Of a DNA stretch of 64,000 bases, positions 26,027-36,026 are shown piece by piece. A program made the position numbers and the translations under genes. Source of the DNA: CADEDH01 sp039029735 (GTDB lineage Bacteria; Actinomycetota; Acidimicrobiia; Acidimicrobiales; SZUA-35); the NCBI GenBank assembly GCA_039029735.1, contig JBCCFL010000005.1, forward strand, positions 1 to 64,000. The letters run 5' to 3'. Position 1 is the first letter of the stretch. Each line of letters opens with the position of its first letter. The notes under the pieces are model-generated. The model had not been told where the DNA came from, did no database searches, and saw nothing but the letters and a program-made list of their open reading frames with translations.

Positions 26027-27085
26027 GTGTCGCCGGTGTCCCCACCTCGCGACGTGGCCGAACTGAACCAGACGAACAAGGCGCTGGTGTGGCGGTACTG
26101 GGGTGAACTGGACGATGCCGGAACTGCCCCGGCAGCCATCGCCGCGGTTGCCGAGCGGTTCATGGCGCCCGATGCACCCTGGCACGGGCACGCGCCGGTG
26201 GGATCGGTGGCCGGGGCCGAGGCGTTCGCCACCAACGCCTGGGCGCCCCTGGGGGCGGCGATCCCCGATCTACGCCGGGAGACCTTCCTGTTCTTCGGGG
26301 GTAGGTCCAACGGCCGGGTGGACGGCGACGAGGCGCTCGACGGCCGGATGTGGGTGACTGGCACGGGCGTGCTCCGGGGCACCCTCTCGGCTGACTACCT
26401 CGGCATCCCCGCCACCGGCGCCGAGGTGGCGGTTCGCTGGGGCGAGTTCTGCTGCGTGGTCGACGAGCGCATCAGCGAGACGTACTTCCTGATCGACGTT
26501 GTCGACCTCGCCCGCCAAGCCGGCGTCGACCTCCTCCCCCCGAGCCTCGGGGTGGACGGGGTGTACCCGCCGCCTGCCTCGGGCGACGGGATCCTCCACG
26601 CCGCCCAGGACGCCGAGCTCTCCGAGGCGAGCCTCGCCTCCATCAGACGGTTCATCTTCGACGGGCTCAACGTCTACGACCAGGACGACCTCGCCAGCAT
26701 GGGCATGGCCGACTTCTTCCACCCCGACGTTCGGTGGTATGGGCCCGGCGGGATCGGGGCCTGCCTGAGCCTCGCCGAGTTCGAGGACAATCATCAGCGG
26801 CCGTGGCTCGTGGCCTATCCCGATCGGCAGGTACAGGACCTCGACGCCCTGATCGCCGAGGGTGACTACAGCGGTGCTCCCGGGTGGGCGGGTGTGATCG
26901 CCACCCACACCGGCCCCTACCTCCACGTGGCTGCCACCGGGCGCCGGGTGGAGTTCAACGGGCTGGACTGGTGGCGTCAGGCCGGTGACCAGTACGTGGA
27001 GAACTGGGTGTTCGTCGACATGGTGCACCTGTTCGACCAGTTCGGCGTCGATCTCATGGCCCGGCTGCCCGGTTCACAGGGCTGA
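26027..27085 (+). CDS. Protein with two SnoaL/NTF2-like domains
   Basis: A 352-residue soluble protein made of two NTF2-like (SnoaL) halves, about 15-160 and 200-345. Each has the helix-cone pattern and similar ends: VDERISETYFLIDVVDLARQ in the first and GDQYVENWVFVDMVHLFDQF in the second. SnoaL-like proteins include polyketide cyclases, ester hydrolases and many uncharacterised small-molecule binding proteins, so no substrate can be named. The start is a GTG at 26027, with another in-frame GTG three codons later. No pathway partner is adjacent. Confidence 0.75.
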   Translation: MSPVSPPRDVAELNQTNKALVWRYWGELDDAGTAPAAIAAVAERFMAPDAPWHGHAPVGSVAGAEAFATNAWAPLGAAIPDLRRETFLFFGGRSNGRVDGDEALDGRMWVTGTGVLRGTLSADYLGIPATGAEVAVRWGEFCCVVDERISETYFLIDVVDLARQAGVDLLPPSLGVDGVYPPPASGDGILHAAQDAELSEASLASIRRFIFDGLNVYDQDDLASMGMADFFHPDVRWYGPGGIGACLSLAEFEDNHQRPWLVAYPDRQVQDLDALIAEGDYSGAPGWAGVIATHTGPYLHVAATGRRVEFNGLDWWRQAGDQYVENWVFVDMVHLFDQFGVDLMARLPGSQG

Positions 27086-27175
27086 GGTTCGGATCGCTCG
27101 ACGGCGCGAGTTCAACCCTGCATCCGTTGGGGGTAGCGTGTGGTAGGGGCATGACGTGATCGGTTGAGGTCAGCC

Positions 27176-28192
<1,017 letters not shown>

Positions 28193-28292
28193 CCGTCGGT
28201 CAACAGGAGAACCCCATCAGCGGGCGAACGCCGCGGCGCCGTGGTACCTCTCGCGATCGGCGTTGTGGATCTCCTTTACAGGAGGGGCGGAA

Positions 28293-29609
28293 GTGTCTGC
28301 GTGGAGTTCTCGACGGCACACGGCCGTTGTCGCAACACTCGTTCTGGGGCTGACCATCAGCACCGACAACGAGGCAATCACCCATGTGGCCGCCTCGACG
28401 GGCACCTACATCGCCCGTGTCTTCGGGGCCGGCAGCGCAACGAACCACTACGTGTTCCAGCTCGATGCCCGAGCTGGCATCTGCCCGCCCGACGACGGCT
28501 TCGAGCCGAACGAAGCGACGGGCAACGCAACCCCGATCGTGGGCAACAGCTCGGTCGATGCCATCGCCTGCCCGTCGAATGGGGACGTCTATGCGCTCCC
28601 GTTGACGGCGGGTGAGACGGTGGAGCTCGATCTCCTGTTCGCCACCGGTGAGGGCGACCTCGATCTCTTCGTGTTCGACCCGACTGGCACGGGGATCCTG
28701 GAGTCGTCCCTTTCCCCCACTGACAACGAGCACATCACATTTACTGCCCCATCCAGCGACACGTTCTTCGTCTTGGTGACGGGCTTCAACGGGGCCAGCG
28801 GCCCCTACCACCTGGACATTGCGGCAGGGGTCCCGGGCTGTGTGGACGACGGCTTGGAGGTCAACAACACGTTCGGCACGGCGGGGCCGATGCCAACTCG
28901 TTCTCCGCCGTGGCCTGTGACGACGACTACTACTTCTTCCCCGTCACTCCGGGCGACCAGATCCGCCTGGATCTGTGGTTCCAGAGCGAGCAGGTTGACC
29001 TCGACCTGTTCCTGTACAACCCGTTCGGCACGTTGATCGCCTCCTCTGCGGGAGCGTTCACCAGCCACTCCATCACGATCAACCTGGTGAACACCGGCAA
29101 CTACGTGGTGCGGGTGGATCCAGTGTCCCCGGACCAGAACGCCTACGACCTGTCACTCACCGGGATCGCGATGTGTTACGGGCAGGCGATCACGGTGGAC
29201 ATCGGAGCCGGTCAGGTTCCCACCAACGGCAACGACGTGATCCTCGGTACCGCCGGGGGCGACATCATCAACGCCATGGATGGCGATGACATCGTGTGCG
29301 CCCGTGGCGGCGCCGACACGGTGGTGGGGGCGAACGGCAACGACGTGGTCTTCGGCGAGGCCGGCAACGACCTCATCTCCGGCAACAGCAACAACGACGT
29401 GCTGTTCGGCGGGCCTGGCCGCGACCGGGCCTTCGGCGGCTCCGGCGACGACACGGTGTACGGCGGCGGGGGCGACAACAACGTGCACGGCGGGCCCGGC
29501 GACGACTTCGTAGCCCGGCAACGACGGAACCGACACCTGCGACGGTGGCACCGACGTCACTGGCGACAGCGCTGCCGGCAACTGCGAAACGGTGCTGAAC
29601 GTCCCCTGA
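28293..29609 (+). pseudogene. Frameshifted exported protein with PPC domains and RTX-type calcium repeats
   Basis: Three frames must be joined to read one protein. From a GTG at 28293 (ggagg upstream) it has a signal-like start (MSAWSSRRHTAVVATLVLG), then abruptly the second half of a PPC (pre-peptidase C-terminal) domain and a full PPC domain. At a G-run near 28883-28886 the frame changes and a third PPC domain follows (VACDDDYYFFPVTPGDQIRL), then five or six nonapeptide repeats of the GGxGxDxx type (about 29220-29500) expected to bind calcium. Near 29513 the frame changes again to read GNDGTDTCDGGTD and stop at 29607. Two indels plus a truncated first domain suggest a decaying gene, or uncorrected sequencing indels. 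Intact relatives are secreted or surface proteins. Confidence 0.65.
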
Positions 29610-29622
29610 TCGAGGGGGACGT
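29599..29622 (+). terminator. Hairpin at the end of the PPC/RTX gene
   Basis: ACGTCCCC (29599-29606) pairs with GGGGACGT (29615-29622) around an 8-nt loop that contains the stop codon. Confidence 0.55.
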
Positions 29623-29654
29623 GCAGTACGCACCGCAGTACCGCCCAAAATGGG

Positions 29655-29683
29655 AACGTCCCCTGCCTTCGGGAGGGGACGTT
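29655..29683 (-). terminator. Hairpin terminator after the sigma factor gene
   Basis: AACGTCCCCT (29655-29664) pairs perfectly with AGGGGACGTT (29674-29683), loop 9 nt, just beyond the stop of the leftward sigma factor gene. It shares its stem sequence with the hairpin 33 bp away, so the two arms could also pair with each other. Confidence 0.65.
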
Positions 29684-29691
29684 GCGTAGGT

Positions 29692-30660
29692 CTAGACCGC
29701 GAGGAGGTCGCGAGCGCCCGTGTCGGACGAAGGATGCCGGAGCTTCGACATCGCCCGGGCCTCGATCTGACGGATCCGCTCCCGGGTGAGGTTGAAGTAC
29801 TCGCCAACCTCTTCCAGCGTGCGGGGCTCGCCACGGTCGAGACCGAACCGGAGCTTGAGAATCTCACGCTCCCGCTCGTCGAGCGGGGCGAGCAGCCGAG
29901 AGATCTCCTCGGGCAGCAGCGCCGTGGCCGCCACCTCGAAGGGCGAGTCGGCCGAACGATCCTCGACAACGTCGCCGAGTTCGGCGTCGCCATCCTCACG
30001 GAGCGGCTCCGACAATGAGAGAGGCTCGGCCGCGAAGCGGAGGGCTTCGGTGACCTTGTCTTCCGGCATCTCGACCTCGGCGGCCAGCTCGGAGAGCGTG
30101 GCGGGCCGGCCGTACTTGAGTTCCAGGCGGGCTCGGGCCTTCTGGAGGCGAGCCAGCGTGTCACCAGCGTGCACGGGCAGGCGGATGGTGCGCCCGGTGT
30201 TGGCGATGCCACGGGTGATCGCCTGACGGATCCACCATGTGGCGTAGGTGGAGAACTTGAAGCCCTTGCGCCAGTCGAACTTCTCGACGGCGTGCATCAG
30301 GCCGAGGTTGCCCTCCTGGATGAGATCCAGCAGCGGCAGGCCCGACGCCTGGTACTTCTTGGCAATCGAGACCACGAGGCGCAGGTTCGACTGCACGAAC
30401 GTGCGCTCGGCGTCGCGACCCTTGCGGGCGGTGCGCCGCAGCTCACGCTTGCGGGCAGCCGAAAGATCCGCGTCAGTTTCGAGCTCTTCGGCCGCTTCCT
30501 TGCCCTGCTCGATCGCTTGGGCGAGACGAACTTCGTCTTCCTTGGTCAACAGGGGGTACTGGCCGATATCGGTCAGATACAGCCTGACGAGATCCTCTTC
30601 GTCTCGTTCGACTCGCTCCTTAGCCAAGGAAACCAACCTCTCGTCTGACGGTGAGACCAT
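29692..30660 (-). CDS. RNA polymerase sigma-70 family factor (group 1/2-like)
   Basis: A 322-residue sigma factor with regions 1.2 to 4.2 and no long region 1.1. Region 1.2 begins DLVRLYLTDIGQYPLLTKED. Region 2 has SNLRLVVSIAKKYQASGLPL and FKFSTYATWWIRQAITRGI (region 2.3/2.4). Region 4.2 has TLEEVGEYFNLTRERIRQIE. These match primary-type sigma factors, but the short N-terminus favours a group 2 (HrdD/SigB-like) alternative factor. Several genes elsewhere would be controlled by it; targets are unknown. The start is the second codon of an in-frame TTG-ATG pair. Closed by a hairpin terminator. Confidence 0.9.
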   Translation of the reverse strand: MVSPSDERLVSLAKERVERDEEDLVRLYLTDIGQYPLLTKEDEVRLAQAIEQGKEAAEELETDADLSAARKRELRRTARKGRDAERTFVQSNLRLVVSIAKKYQASGLPLLDLIQEGNLGLMHAVEKFDWRKGFKFSTYATWWIRQAITRGIANTGRTIRLPVHAGDTLARLQKARARLELKYGRPATLSELAAEVEMPEDKVTEALRFAAEPLSLSEPLREDGDAELGDVVEDRSADSPFEVAATALLPEEISRLLAPLDEREREILKLRFGLDRGEPRTLEEVGEYFNLTRERIRQIEARAMSKLRHPSSDTGARDLLAV

Positions 30661-30786
30661 CAAGGTCCCGTCGTGGTGCCGGGTGGCTGCCGTTCAGGGT
30701 ACCCACCACGGTGCCCAAGTTGTGATGTCCAAGTGTAAACGGAACGTCACCCCGCACCAAGGGCGATCCCCCACATCCACGTCCAA

Positions 30787-31434
30787 TCAGTCCACTGGCC
30801 CCAGTGAACCCGGGCCGATCACACCCCCCGCCGCAACGAGTAGACGGGTGACCTCACCCTGGTGGCGAGTGGCCCGCTCTATGTCTTCGTCATCTCTGAC
30901 CAGCGTCTGGAGCATCATTTCGCCCTCGCGCCACTCTTCCATGTCGTCCTGCAGGCAGATCCGCAGCGAGCGGATGGTGGGGGCGTCGGCCATCTGGCTC
31001 GTGTTGTTCAGGTGGAACGTGTACGCCCCGATCAAATGGGGCAGAACCACCCGGTAGAGGGCAACGAGACGCTCGATCGTGAGATCAGGGGCCCACGGAT
31101 CGGGCACCATCTGCTCCAGGAGACGCTCCGTTTCAGGGTTCGGGGGCGCCGTGAGCTGCTCGGGATTCACGTCTGCCAGCTCCGGGAGGCGCCGGTGCCA
31201 CAGCTCGGCGTGAGCCGAGTGGTGGTAGCAGTGCACGCCGAGGCGGTACTTGATCTCCAGTTCCGGCGTGACCGCCACCCAGGTTCCGAGCAGCTCGAAC
31301 AGCCGCATCTCGAGCCACTTGTAGTGGCCCACCCGCCGGGCCGTCTCCAAGACGGTGAAGGCGCTCGGCAGCTCACGCCGATCCCAGGGAGCAAGCGCTC
31401 CGCCAACTGCTGGGGCCGGAGTTGGTTCGCTCAT
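30787..31434 (-). CDS. Hypothetical helical protein with a His cluster
   Basis: A 215-residue protein beginning MSEPTPAPAVGGALAPWDRR. It is largely alpha-helical, and residues about 65-85 carry a His-rich stretch (GVHCYHHSAHAELWHRR). The Glu and His spacing in long helices recalls ferritin-like folds, but I do not recognise a specific family. The start at 31434 is the ATG nearest the conserved-looking region; the frame upstream overlaps the peptidase gene as Ser/Pro-rich shadow. No signal peptide. Confidence 0.65.
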   Translation of the reverse strand: MSEPTPAPAVGGALAPWDRRELPSAFTVLETARRVGHYKWLEMRLFELLGTWVAVTPELEIKYRLGVHCYHHSAHAELWHRRLPELADVNPEQLTAPPNPETERLLEQMVPDPWAPDLTIERLVALYRVVLPHLIGAYTFHLNNTSQMADAPTIRSLRICLQDDMEEWREGEMMLQTLVRDDEDIERATRHQGEVTRLLVAAGGVIGPGSLGPVD

Positions 31435-31486
31435 CGGGGCCGACGATAGCGCAGCGCCGATGGCCGCTGACCAGCTCGGACGGTGC

Positions 31487-32737
31487 TCAGCGCCCGTTGA
31501 TCGACCAGTGCCAGGGCTCGGAGGGAAGGTTGTAGAACCCGTACTGGGCGGCGTTGGCGGCAAGCCACCGATAGCCGGAGTTGTTGCGAGTACCGATGAT
31601 CTGGTTGTTGAACCGGAAGTCGATCGCCTTGCCCTGCTCGTGCATCGAGGCGCCCGGGCGGGCGGTTGGGGGTCGACACTGCGAGGCCGGCATGCGATAC
31701 ACGGCGTAGTCGCTGGTGCCGCAGTGGGCCCGGCGCAGCCGGATCTGCGACTGGGAGTCGCGGTAGCCACCACCGCTGAGCACGATCCCGTCGGCGGCGG
31801 AGGCCGCCATCATGTTGCGCAGGTTCTCGGAGATGTCCTCGTGCACCCAGATGCCGTTGACGTTCACGATCTCGTTGGCCGACGGGAACCGAGCTCCGCC
31901 ATTGGACGGCGCCGGATTGTTGCGAGTCTGCGTTGCCCGGGCCTGGGCGGCGAGCTGTTCCTGCAGCTCCTTGTTCTTCGATGCGATCGAAGCCGACAAC
32001 TCCTTGTCGGTTTCCTCCAAGGCCCACGCCTCGGCCAGGCTGCGCTCGAGGCGTTCCTCGGCCGCCGCCACCAGATCGGCCTGCGCCGTCTGCCGTCGCT
32101 CCAGCTCGGCCAGATCGCCTTGGAGCTGCACCGTGATGCGCTCGGCTTCGCCGGAGGCGTTGGATGCCTCGGCCTGCTCGATCTCCAGATCTTCCTTGGC
32201 CCGGCGCAGATCCTCGGCCACCGTGACGCCCCCCTCCGACACCGCCAACACGAGCGACTGCATCACCACCGCTTTGTTGGGGTCGGCCTCTTCGAGAATT
32301 GGTGAGCGAGGGCTGGTTTGGTTCACGAACGACGAGATGGCCTGTTCGGACAGGCGAACCTCCAAATCGGCGATCTCCGCGGTGTGGGTGACCATTGCCT
32401 CCACTGCGGCGTCGTGGCGGGCCTGGGCGGCGATCAGTGCCTGCTCGGCCGATGCCACCTTGACCGCCTGCTCGTTCACTTCGGCGCTGAGCACCTGGAG
32501 GGCGGAGGTGAGTTCGGTTGTCTCAGCGGTCGCAGCGTCGATGTCTTGGGCCTTCGCCGCTTGATCCTGGCGGATCTGCTCCTGCTGCTCCTTCAGATCC
32601 TCGATCTCCTCTTCGAGCCCGGCGTCGCTCGGAAGCGTTGCCATCGCCAGAAGGGATGCCAACAGCAGGGCCGAGACCAGGGGAAGGGCCCGGCGTCGCA
32701 AGGAGGGGGAGAGATTCAAGGGCATGCGTGAAGTCAC
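31487..32737 (-). CDS. Exported coiled-coil protein with VanY-type D-Ala-D-Ala carboxypeptidase domain
   Basis: A 416-residue cell-envelope protein. A signal peptide (LPLVSALLLASLLAMATLPS) is followed by a long coiled coil (about 40-270) rich in Glu, Gln and Ala. The C-terminal peptidase M15 (VanY) domain has GGGYRDSQSQIRLR, SMHEQGKAIDF and PWHWSING. Expected zinc ligands are His366, Asp373 and His410. Such enzymes trim D-Ala from peptidoglycan stem peptides, and the coiled coil may position it or mediate regulation, as in EnvC/FtsX-linked hydrolases. The start could be the GTG at 32737 or the ATG at 32725. Likely role: cell wall remodelling. Confidence 0.85.
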   Translation of the reverse strand: MTSRMPLNLSPSLRRRALPLVSALLLASLLAMATLPSDAGLEEEIEDLKEQQEQIRQDQAAKAQDIDAATAETTELTSALQVLSAEVNEQAVKVASAEQALIAAQARHDAAVEAMVTHTAEIADLEVRLSEQAISSFVNQTSPRSPILEEADPNKAVVMQSLVLAVSEGGVTVAEDLRRAKEDLEIEQAEASNASGEAERITVQLQGDLAELERRQTAQADLVAAAEERLERSLAEAWALEETDKELSASIASKNKELQEQLAAQARATQTRNNPAPSNGGARFPSANEIVNVNGIWVHEDISENLRNMMAASAADGIVLSGGGYRDSQSQIRLRRAHCGTSDYAVYRMPASQCRPPTARPGASMHEQGKAIDFRFNNQIIGTRNNSGYRWLAANAAQYGFYNLPSEPWHWSINGR

Positions 32738-32822
32738 CGGCCGCCCGCCGTCGACAGATCACGGTACTACGATCCGGTGACGAAGTGATGGCACTGGTGA
32801 CGGGCACGGTTGCCCTCCCCCA

Positions 32823-34607
32823 TCACCCCCGATATCGGTTCGTGATCGGAACCCGCCGATCGCGGCCGAACGCCTTCGGGCTGATCCGGATACCAGGAGG
32901 ATTCTGCCGCCGCTTGTACTCGGCGATGTCGACCAGGCGCACGATCCGGGCCACCAGGTCGGGGGCGTGCCCGGCCGCCACCAGCTCCGGGCCGGTGAGA
33001 TCGCGCTCGACGTAGCCCTCCAGGATCGGGTCGAGCACCTCATAGGGCGGGAGGCTCTGATCGTCGCGCTGATCAGGACGGAGCTCGGCCGACGGAGGCT
33101 TCTCGATAACCGACACCGGGATGATCTCGCGCCCCGCGGTGCGGTTGCGCCAGCGGCACAGCTCGTAGACCTGTACCTTCCACACGTCCTGGATCACGGC
33201 GAAGCCGCCGGCGGTGTCGCCGTAGAGGGTGGAGTAGCCCACCGAGGTCTCCGACTTGTTGCCGGTGGTGAGGATCAGCCACCCCAGCTTGTTCGACAGC
33301 CCCATCATCATCACGCCCCGGATCCGAGACTGAACGTTCTCCTCGGTGGTGTCGGCGTCGAGGCCTTCGAAACTCGGCGCCAACATGTCCAAGAAGGCCG
33401 CGTGACCGGGCTCGATGGGGATCGTACGGTGCGAAACGCCGAGCGTGGTGCAGAGCCGCTCGGCGTCGGTGATCGAATGCTCAGAGGAGTACCGCGACGG
33501 CATCAGCACGGCGTGGACGTTCTCCGGGCCTACGGCCTCGGCGGCGATGGCCACCACGATCGTGGAGTCGATCCCGCCTGAGAGGGCCACACCAACGGAG
33601 CGGAACCCGTTCTTGTGCACGTAGTCGCGGGTGCCGAGCACGAGCGCCCGCCAGATCTGCTCCAACTCGTCGGGCAACGGCGCCACCGAGCCCCCTCCCC
33701 CGGGGGTCGGGCCCGAGACGGGCACGGCGCCCTCGTCGCTGCGGTTCCCGTTGTCGGTGCCGTCCGCGGCTGACGCACCGGCGCTCAGCCCCGGGCCGAG
33801 ATCACGAACGGGGAGCGGGTCGAGTGGGTCGAACTGGCCCCGAGGATCGAGCCGCCGCTTGCGGTACAGCGGTGTGACTTCGAGGTCGGCCACGAGCACG
33901 TGCTCGTCGAACAGCGGGGCTCGGGCCACCACGGTGCCGTCCTCGTCGAACATCACCGAGCCGCCGTCGAACACCAGCTCGTCCTGCCCACCCACCTGGT
34001 TGACGTACACGAGGTGCACGGAGGCATCGGCGGCCCGGGTGGCGAGCATCGTCTCGCGAGACTGCTGCTTGCTGGCGTGGAACGGACTGGCGTTGAGGTT
34101 CAGCACGACCTCGGCCCCACCCCGGCCCAGCTGAGCGATCGGCCCGGTGGGGCTCCAGGCGTCCTCGCAGATCGACAGCCCGACTCGCACCCCACCGATC
34201 GAGACCAGTTCGAGCGGCTCCTGCCCCGGAGAGAAGTAGCGCTGCTCGTCGAACACCGAATAGTTCGGTAGGAGGCGCTTGCGGTAGCGGAGCACCACCT
34301 CGCCGTTTCGGCAGAGGGCCGCCGCGTTGTAGAGATCACGGTCGAGATCCACGAATCCCACCACCACGGCACAGTCCCGGCTGCGAGCGGCGATCGTGGC
34401 CAGCGCATCGAGGTTGTCCTCCACGAAGCCCGGCTTGAGCACCAGATCCTCGGGCGGGTAGCCGGTGATCGACAGTTCGGGGAACACGGCCACGTCGGCC
34501 CCTGCGGCCTCGGCCTGCTCCAGCATCGAGATCATCCGAGCCACGTTCTGGTCGAGGTCGCCGACCGTGGGATTCAGCTGACAGGCCGCCACGCGCAATC
34601 GTCGCAT
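32823..34607 (-). CDS. nadE: Glutamine-dependent NAD+ synthetase
   Basis: A 594-residue two-domain enzyme making NAD+ from nicotinate adenine dinucleotide, ATP and glutamine. The N-terminal nitrilase-fold glutaminase has catalytic Glu44 (FPELSITGYPPEDL), Lys110 (RYRKRLLPNY) and Cys147 (SICEDAW). A Gly/Asp-rich linker (about 270-308) joins it to the synthetase domain with PP-loop SGGIDS (343-348) and TTGNKSE. Domain order and length match actinobacterial NadE apart from the loose linker. The start at 34607 gives the usual MRRLRVAACQLNP. Confidence 0.95.
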   Translation of the reverse strand: MRRLRVAACQLNPTVGDLDQNVARMISMLEQAEAAGADVAVFPELSITGYPPEDLVLKPGFVEDNLDALATIAARSRDCAVVVGFVDLDRDLYNAAALCRNGEVVLRYRKRLLPNYSVFDEQRYFSPGQEPLELVSIGGVRVGLSICEDAWSPTGPIAQLGRGGAEVVLNLNASPFHASKQQSRETMLATRAADASVHLVYVNQVGGQDELVFDGGSVMFDEDGTVVARAPLFDEHVLVADLEVTPLYRKRRLDPRGQFDPLDPLPVRDLGPGLSAGASAADGTDNGNRSDEGAVPVSGPTPGGGGSVAPLPDELEQIWRALVLGTRDYVHKNGFRSVGVALSGGIDSTIVVAIAAEAVGPENVHAVLMPSRYSSEHSITDAERLCTTLGVSHRTIPIEPGHAAFLDMLAPSFEGLDADTTEENVQSRIRGVMMMGLSNKLGWLILTTGNKSETSVGYSTLYGDTAGGFAVIQDVWKVQVYELCRWRNRTAGREIIPVSVIEKPPSAELRPDQRDDQSLPPYEVLDPILEGYVERDLTGPELVAAGHAPDLVARIVRLVDIAEYKRRQNPPGIRISPKAFGRDRRVPITNRYRG

Positions 34608-34662
34608 CGGCGCAGTGTAGGGGCGCCGATGCGACCGATCGGACAGGAACCGCCCAGACGCG

Positions 34663-34698
34663 CCGAGGCCCCGAGAAGGGCAATACTCGGGGCCTCGG
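34663..34698 (-). terminator. Long GC hairpin in the nadE/repeat-protein intergenic region
   Basis: CCGAGGCCCCGAG (34663-34675) pairs perfectly over 13 bp with CTCGGGGCCTCGG (34686-34698), loop 10 nt. It lies about 150 nt beyond the stop of the leftward repeat-protein gene and 56 nt before nadE, so it probably ends transcription of the former. The remaining spacer (34699-34844) holds nothing I can identify. Confidence 0.65.
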
Positions 34699-34844
34699 AG
34701 TGTGAACTGCCATGCAGATCACACATCGACTCGAGTGGTTGGGAGGGATATGGGTGGTGGCGGGGGACGCCACCTGGGACCTCGAGTCGGTTCTCTGGCG
34801 GGCTCAGTGAGCCGCGTTTCGTTGGCCGTCACCGGCCTCGATCA

Positions 34845-35789
34845 TCAGGCGCTGAAGCTGGTCTCCTCCACGTCGCCGGCCTCGGCGTCGGCGCCGGGGC
34901 CGCCGTCACGAAGACCCTTGCCTCGGCCCGGGCCCCGACCACGGCGGCCGTCGCCGTCGCCTCGCTCACCCGGCTCGGCGTTCACCATCTCGGTGACCCG
35001 CTCTTCGAGCCCATCGGTGAGCTCGGCGGCCCGGTCGGCGTCGATGCGACCAGCCTCGACCGCAGCATCAATGCGCTCCTGGCCGGCGGCCACGAGGGCG
35101 TCGACGAGCTCAGCCTCGCTGCTGCCGTTGGCTTCGGCGATCTCGGCGAGTGTGTCGCCGTTGCTCAGGCCTTCGCGCACAGTGTCGGCGTCGAGCCCGA
35201 GGCTGTCGGCCACATCACCCAGGCCGCCGAAGCCGCCCTTGTGACCGCGGGGCCCGTGATGGCCCCGGCCTTCGCCACGCTCGCCGGGCTCGGCGTTCAC
35301 CAGCTCAGTGATTCGCTCGGTGGCATCGGCCAGCTTCTCGTCGGCGTCCGCCTGGTCGATCCGACCGGCTTCGACGGCTTCGGCCATCCGCTCGGAGGCC
35401 AGGTCGACGAGACCGGCCACCAGGGTGTCGGTGTCAACGCCGTTCTCGGCCGCGATCTCGGCCAGGGTCATACCGGCCTCACGGCCTTCGCGGAGGGTGT
35501 CGACATCGACGCCGATCAGGTCGGCGACAGCCTCGGACCGGGCGCCTCGGTTGCCGCGGCCCTTGCGGCCCTCGTCCTCGCCGTCGGTCTCGACGTCAGT
35601 GCTCTCGGCCTCGACCTCAGCAGAGGTGTCGGTGTCGGCATCGTCGGTCTGGGCGCCGGCCAGCCCGACCGGGCTGAGGAAGGCGCCGACGGTGAGGCCA
35701 CCGGTGAGCAGCGCCGCGGCGGCAATGTAGCGCTTGGCCTTGCCGGTCGACGGCTGGGGGTTCTGCTCGGTGTTGCCGATTCGTGCCAT
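34845..35789 (-). CDS. Exported protein with two tandem helical repeats
   Basis: A 314-residue protein. A basic start and hydrophobic segment (AAALLTGGLTVGAFLSPVGL) form a signal peptide or anchor. An acidic stretch and a Lys/Arg/Gly-rich patch follow. Two copies of an approximately 85-residue module come next: LIGVDVDTLREGREAGMTLA and SLGLDADTVREGLSNGDTLA begin them, and both end VNAEPGERG. Each module has the LAEIAxxNG motif of small helical DNA- or ligand-binding-like folds. Gly/Arg/Asp-rich linkers separate them. Start at 35789 with aggagaacgaccaacc upstream. The family is uncharacterised as far as I can tell; extracellular location inferred. Confidence 0.75.
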   Translation of the reverse strand: MARIGNTEQNPQPSTGKAKRYIAAAALLTGGLTVGAFLSPVGLAGAQTDDADTDTSAEVEAESTDVETDGEDEGRKGRGNRGARSEAVADLIGVDVDTLREGREAGMTLAEIAAENGVDTDTLVAGLVDLASERMAEAVEAGRIDQADADEKLADATERITELVNAEPGERGEGRGHHGPRGHKGGFGGLGDVADSLGLDADTVREGLSNGDTLAEIAEANGSSEAELVDALVAAGQERIDAAVEAGRIDADRAAELTDGLEERVTEMVNAEPGERGDGDGRRGRGPGRGKGLRDGGPGADAEAGDVEETSFSA

Positions 35790-35905
35790 GGTTGGTCGTT
35801 CTCCTGTACGGGGTGGTGTTGGGGACACCTTCAGGATCGAGACCCCGTGTTAGGAGAATGTGATGGCGACGATAGGGCTCGCGACAGAAACCTCGAATAA
35901 AGGCC

Positions 35906-35947
35906 GGCGCTGCGGAGCAGCGCCTAACCGAGTTCGGCGGCGCCGAA
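35906..35947. repeat. TGC-GGA-GCA hairpin plus adjacent inverted repeat
   Basis: GGCGCTGC (35906-35913), GGA, GCAGCGCC (35917-35924) form a perfect 8-bp hairpin. It is followed at once by TTCGGCG (35933-35939), G, CGCCGAA (35941-35947). It belongs to the hairpin family also seen at 36002, 62523 and 63044, and lies in the spacer between the SDR stop and the repeat-protein start. Confidence 0.6.
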
Positions 35948-36001
35948 CATCGTCCGCTGACGCCAAACCTATGGGTGCAGAAGCTCGACCAAAGAAGTGC
36001 C

Positions 36002-36026
36002 GTCGGGCCTGCGGAGCAGCGCCGAC
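36002..36026 (-). repeat. Imperfect TGC-GGA-GCA hairpin at the SDR gene end
   Basis: An arm of 11 nt (36002-36012) pairs with 36016-36026 around GGA, with a 2x2 internal mismatch. It abuts the last base of the SDR gene and probably acts as its terminator. Same core as the 35906 element. Confidence 0.55.
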
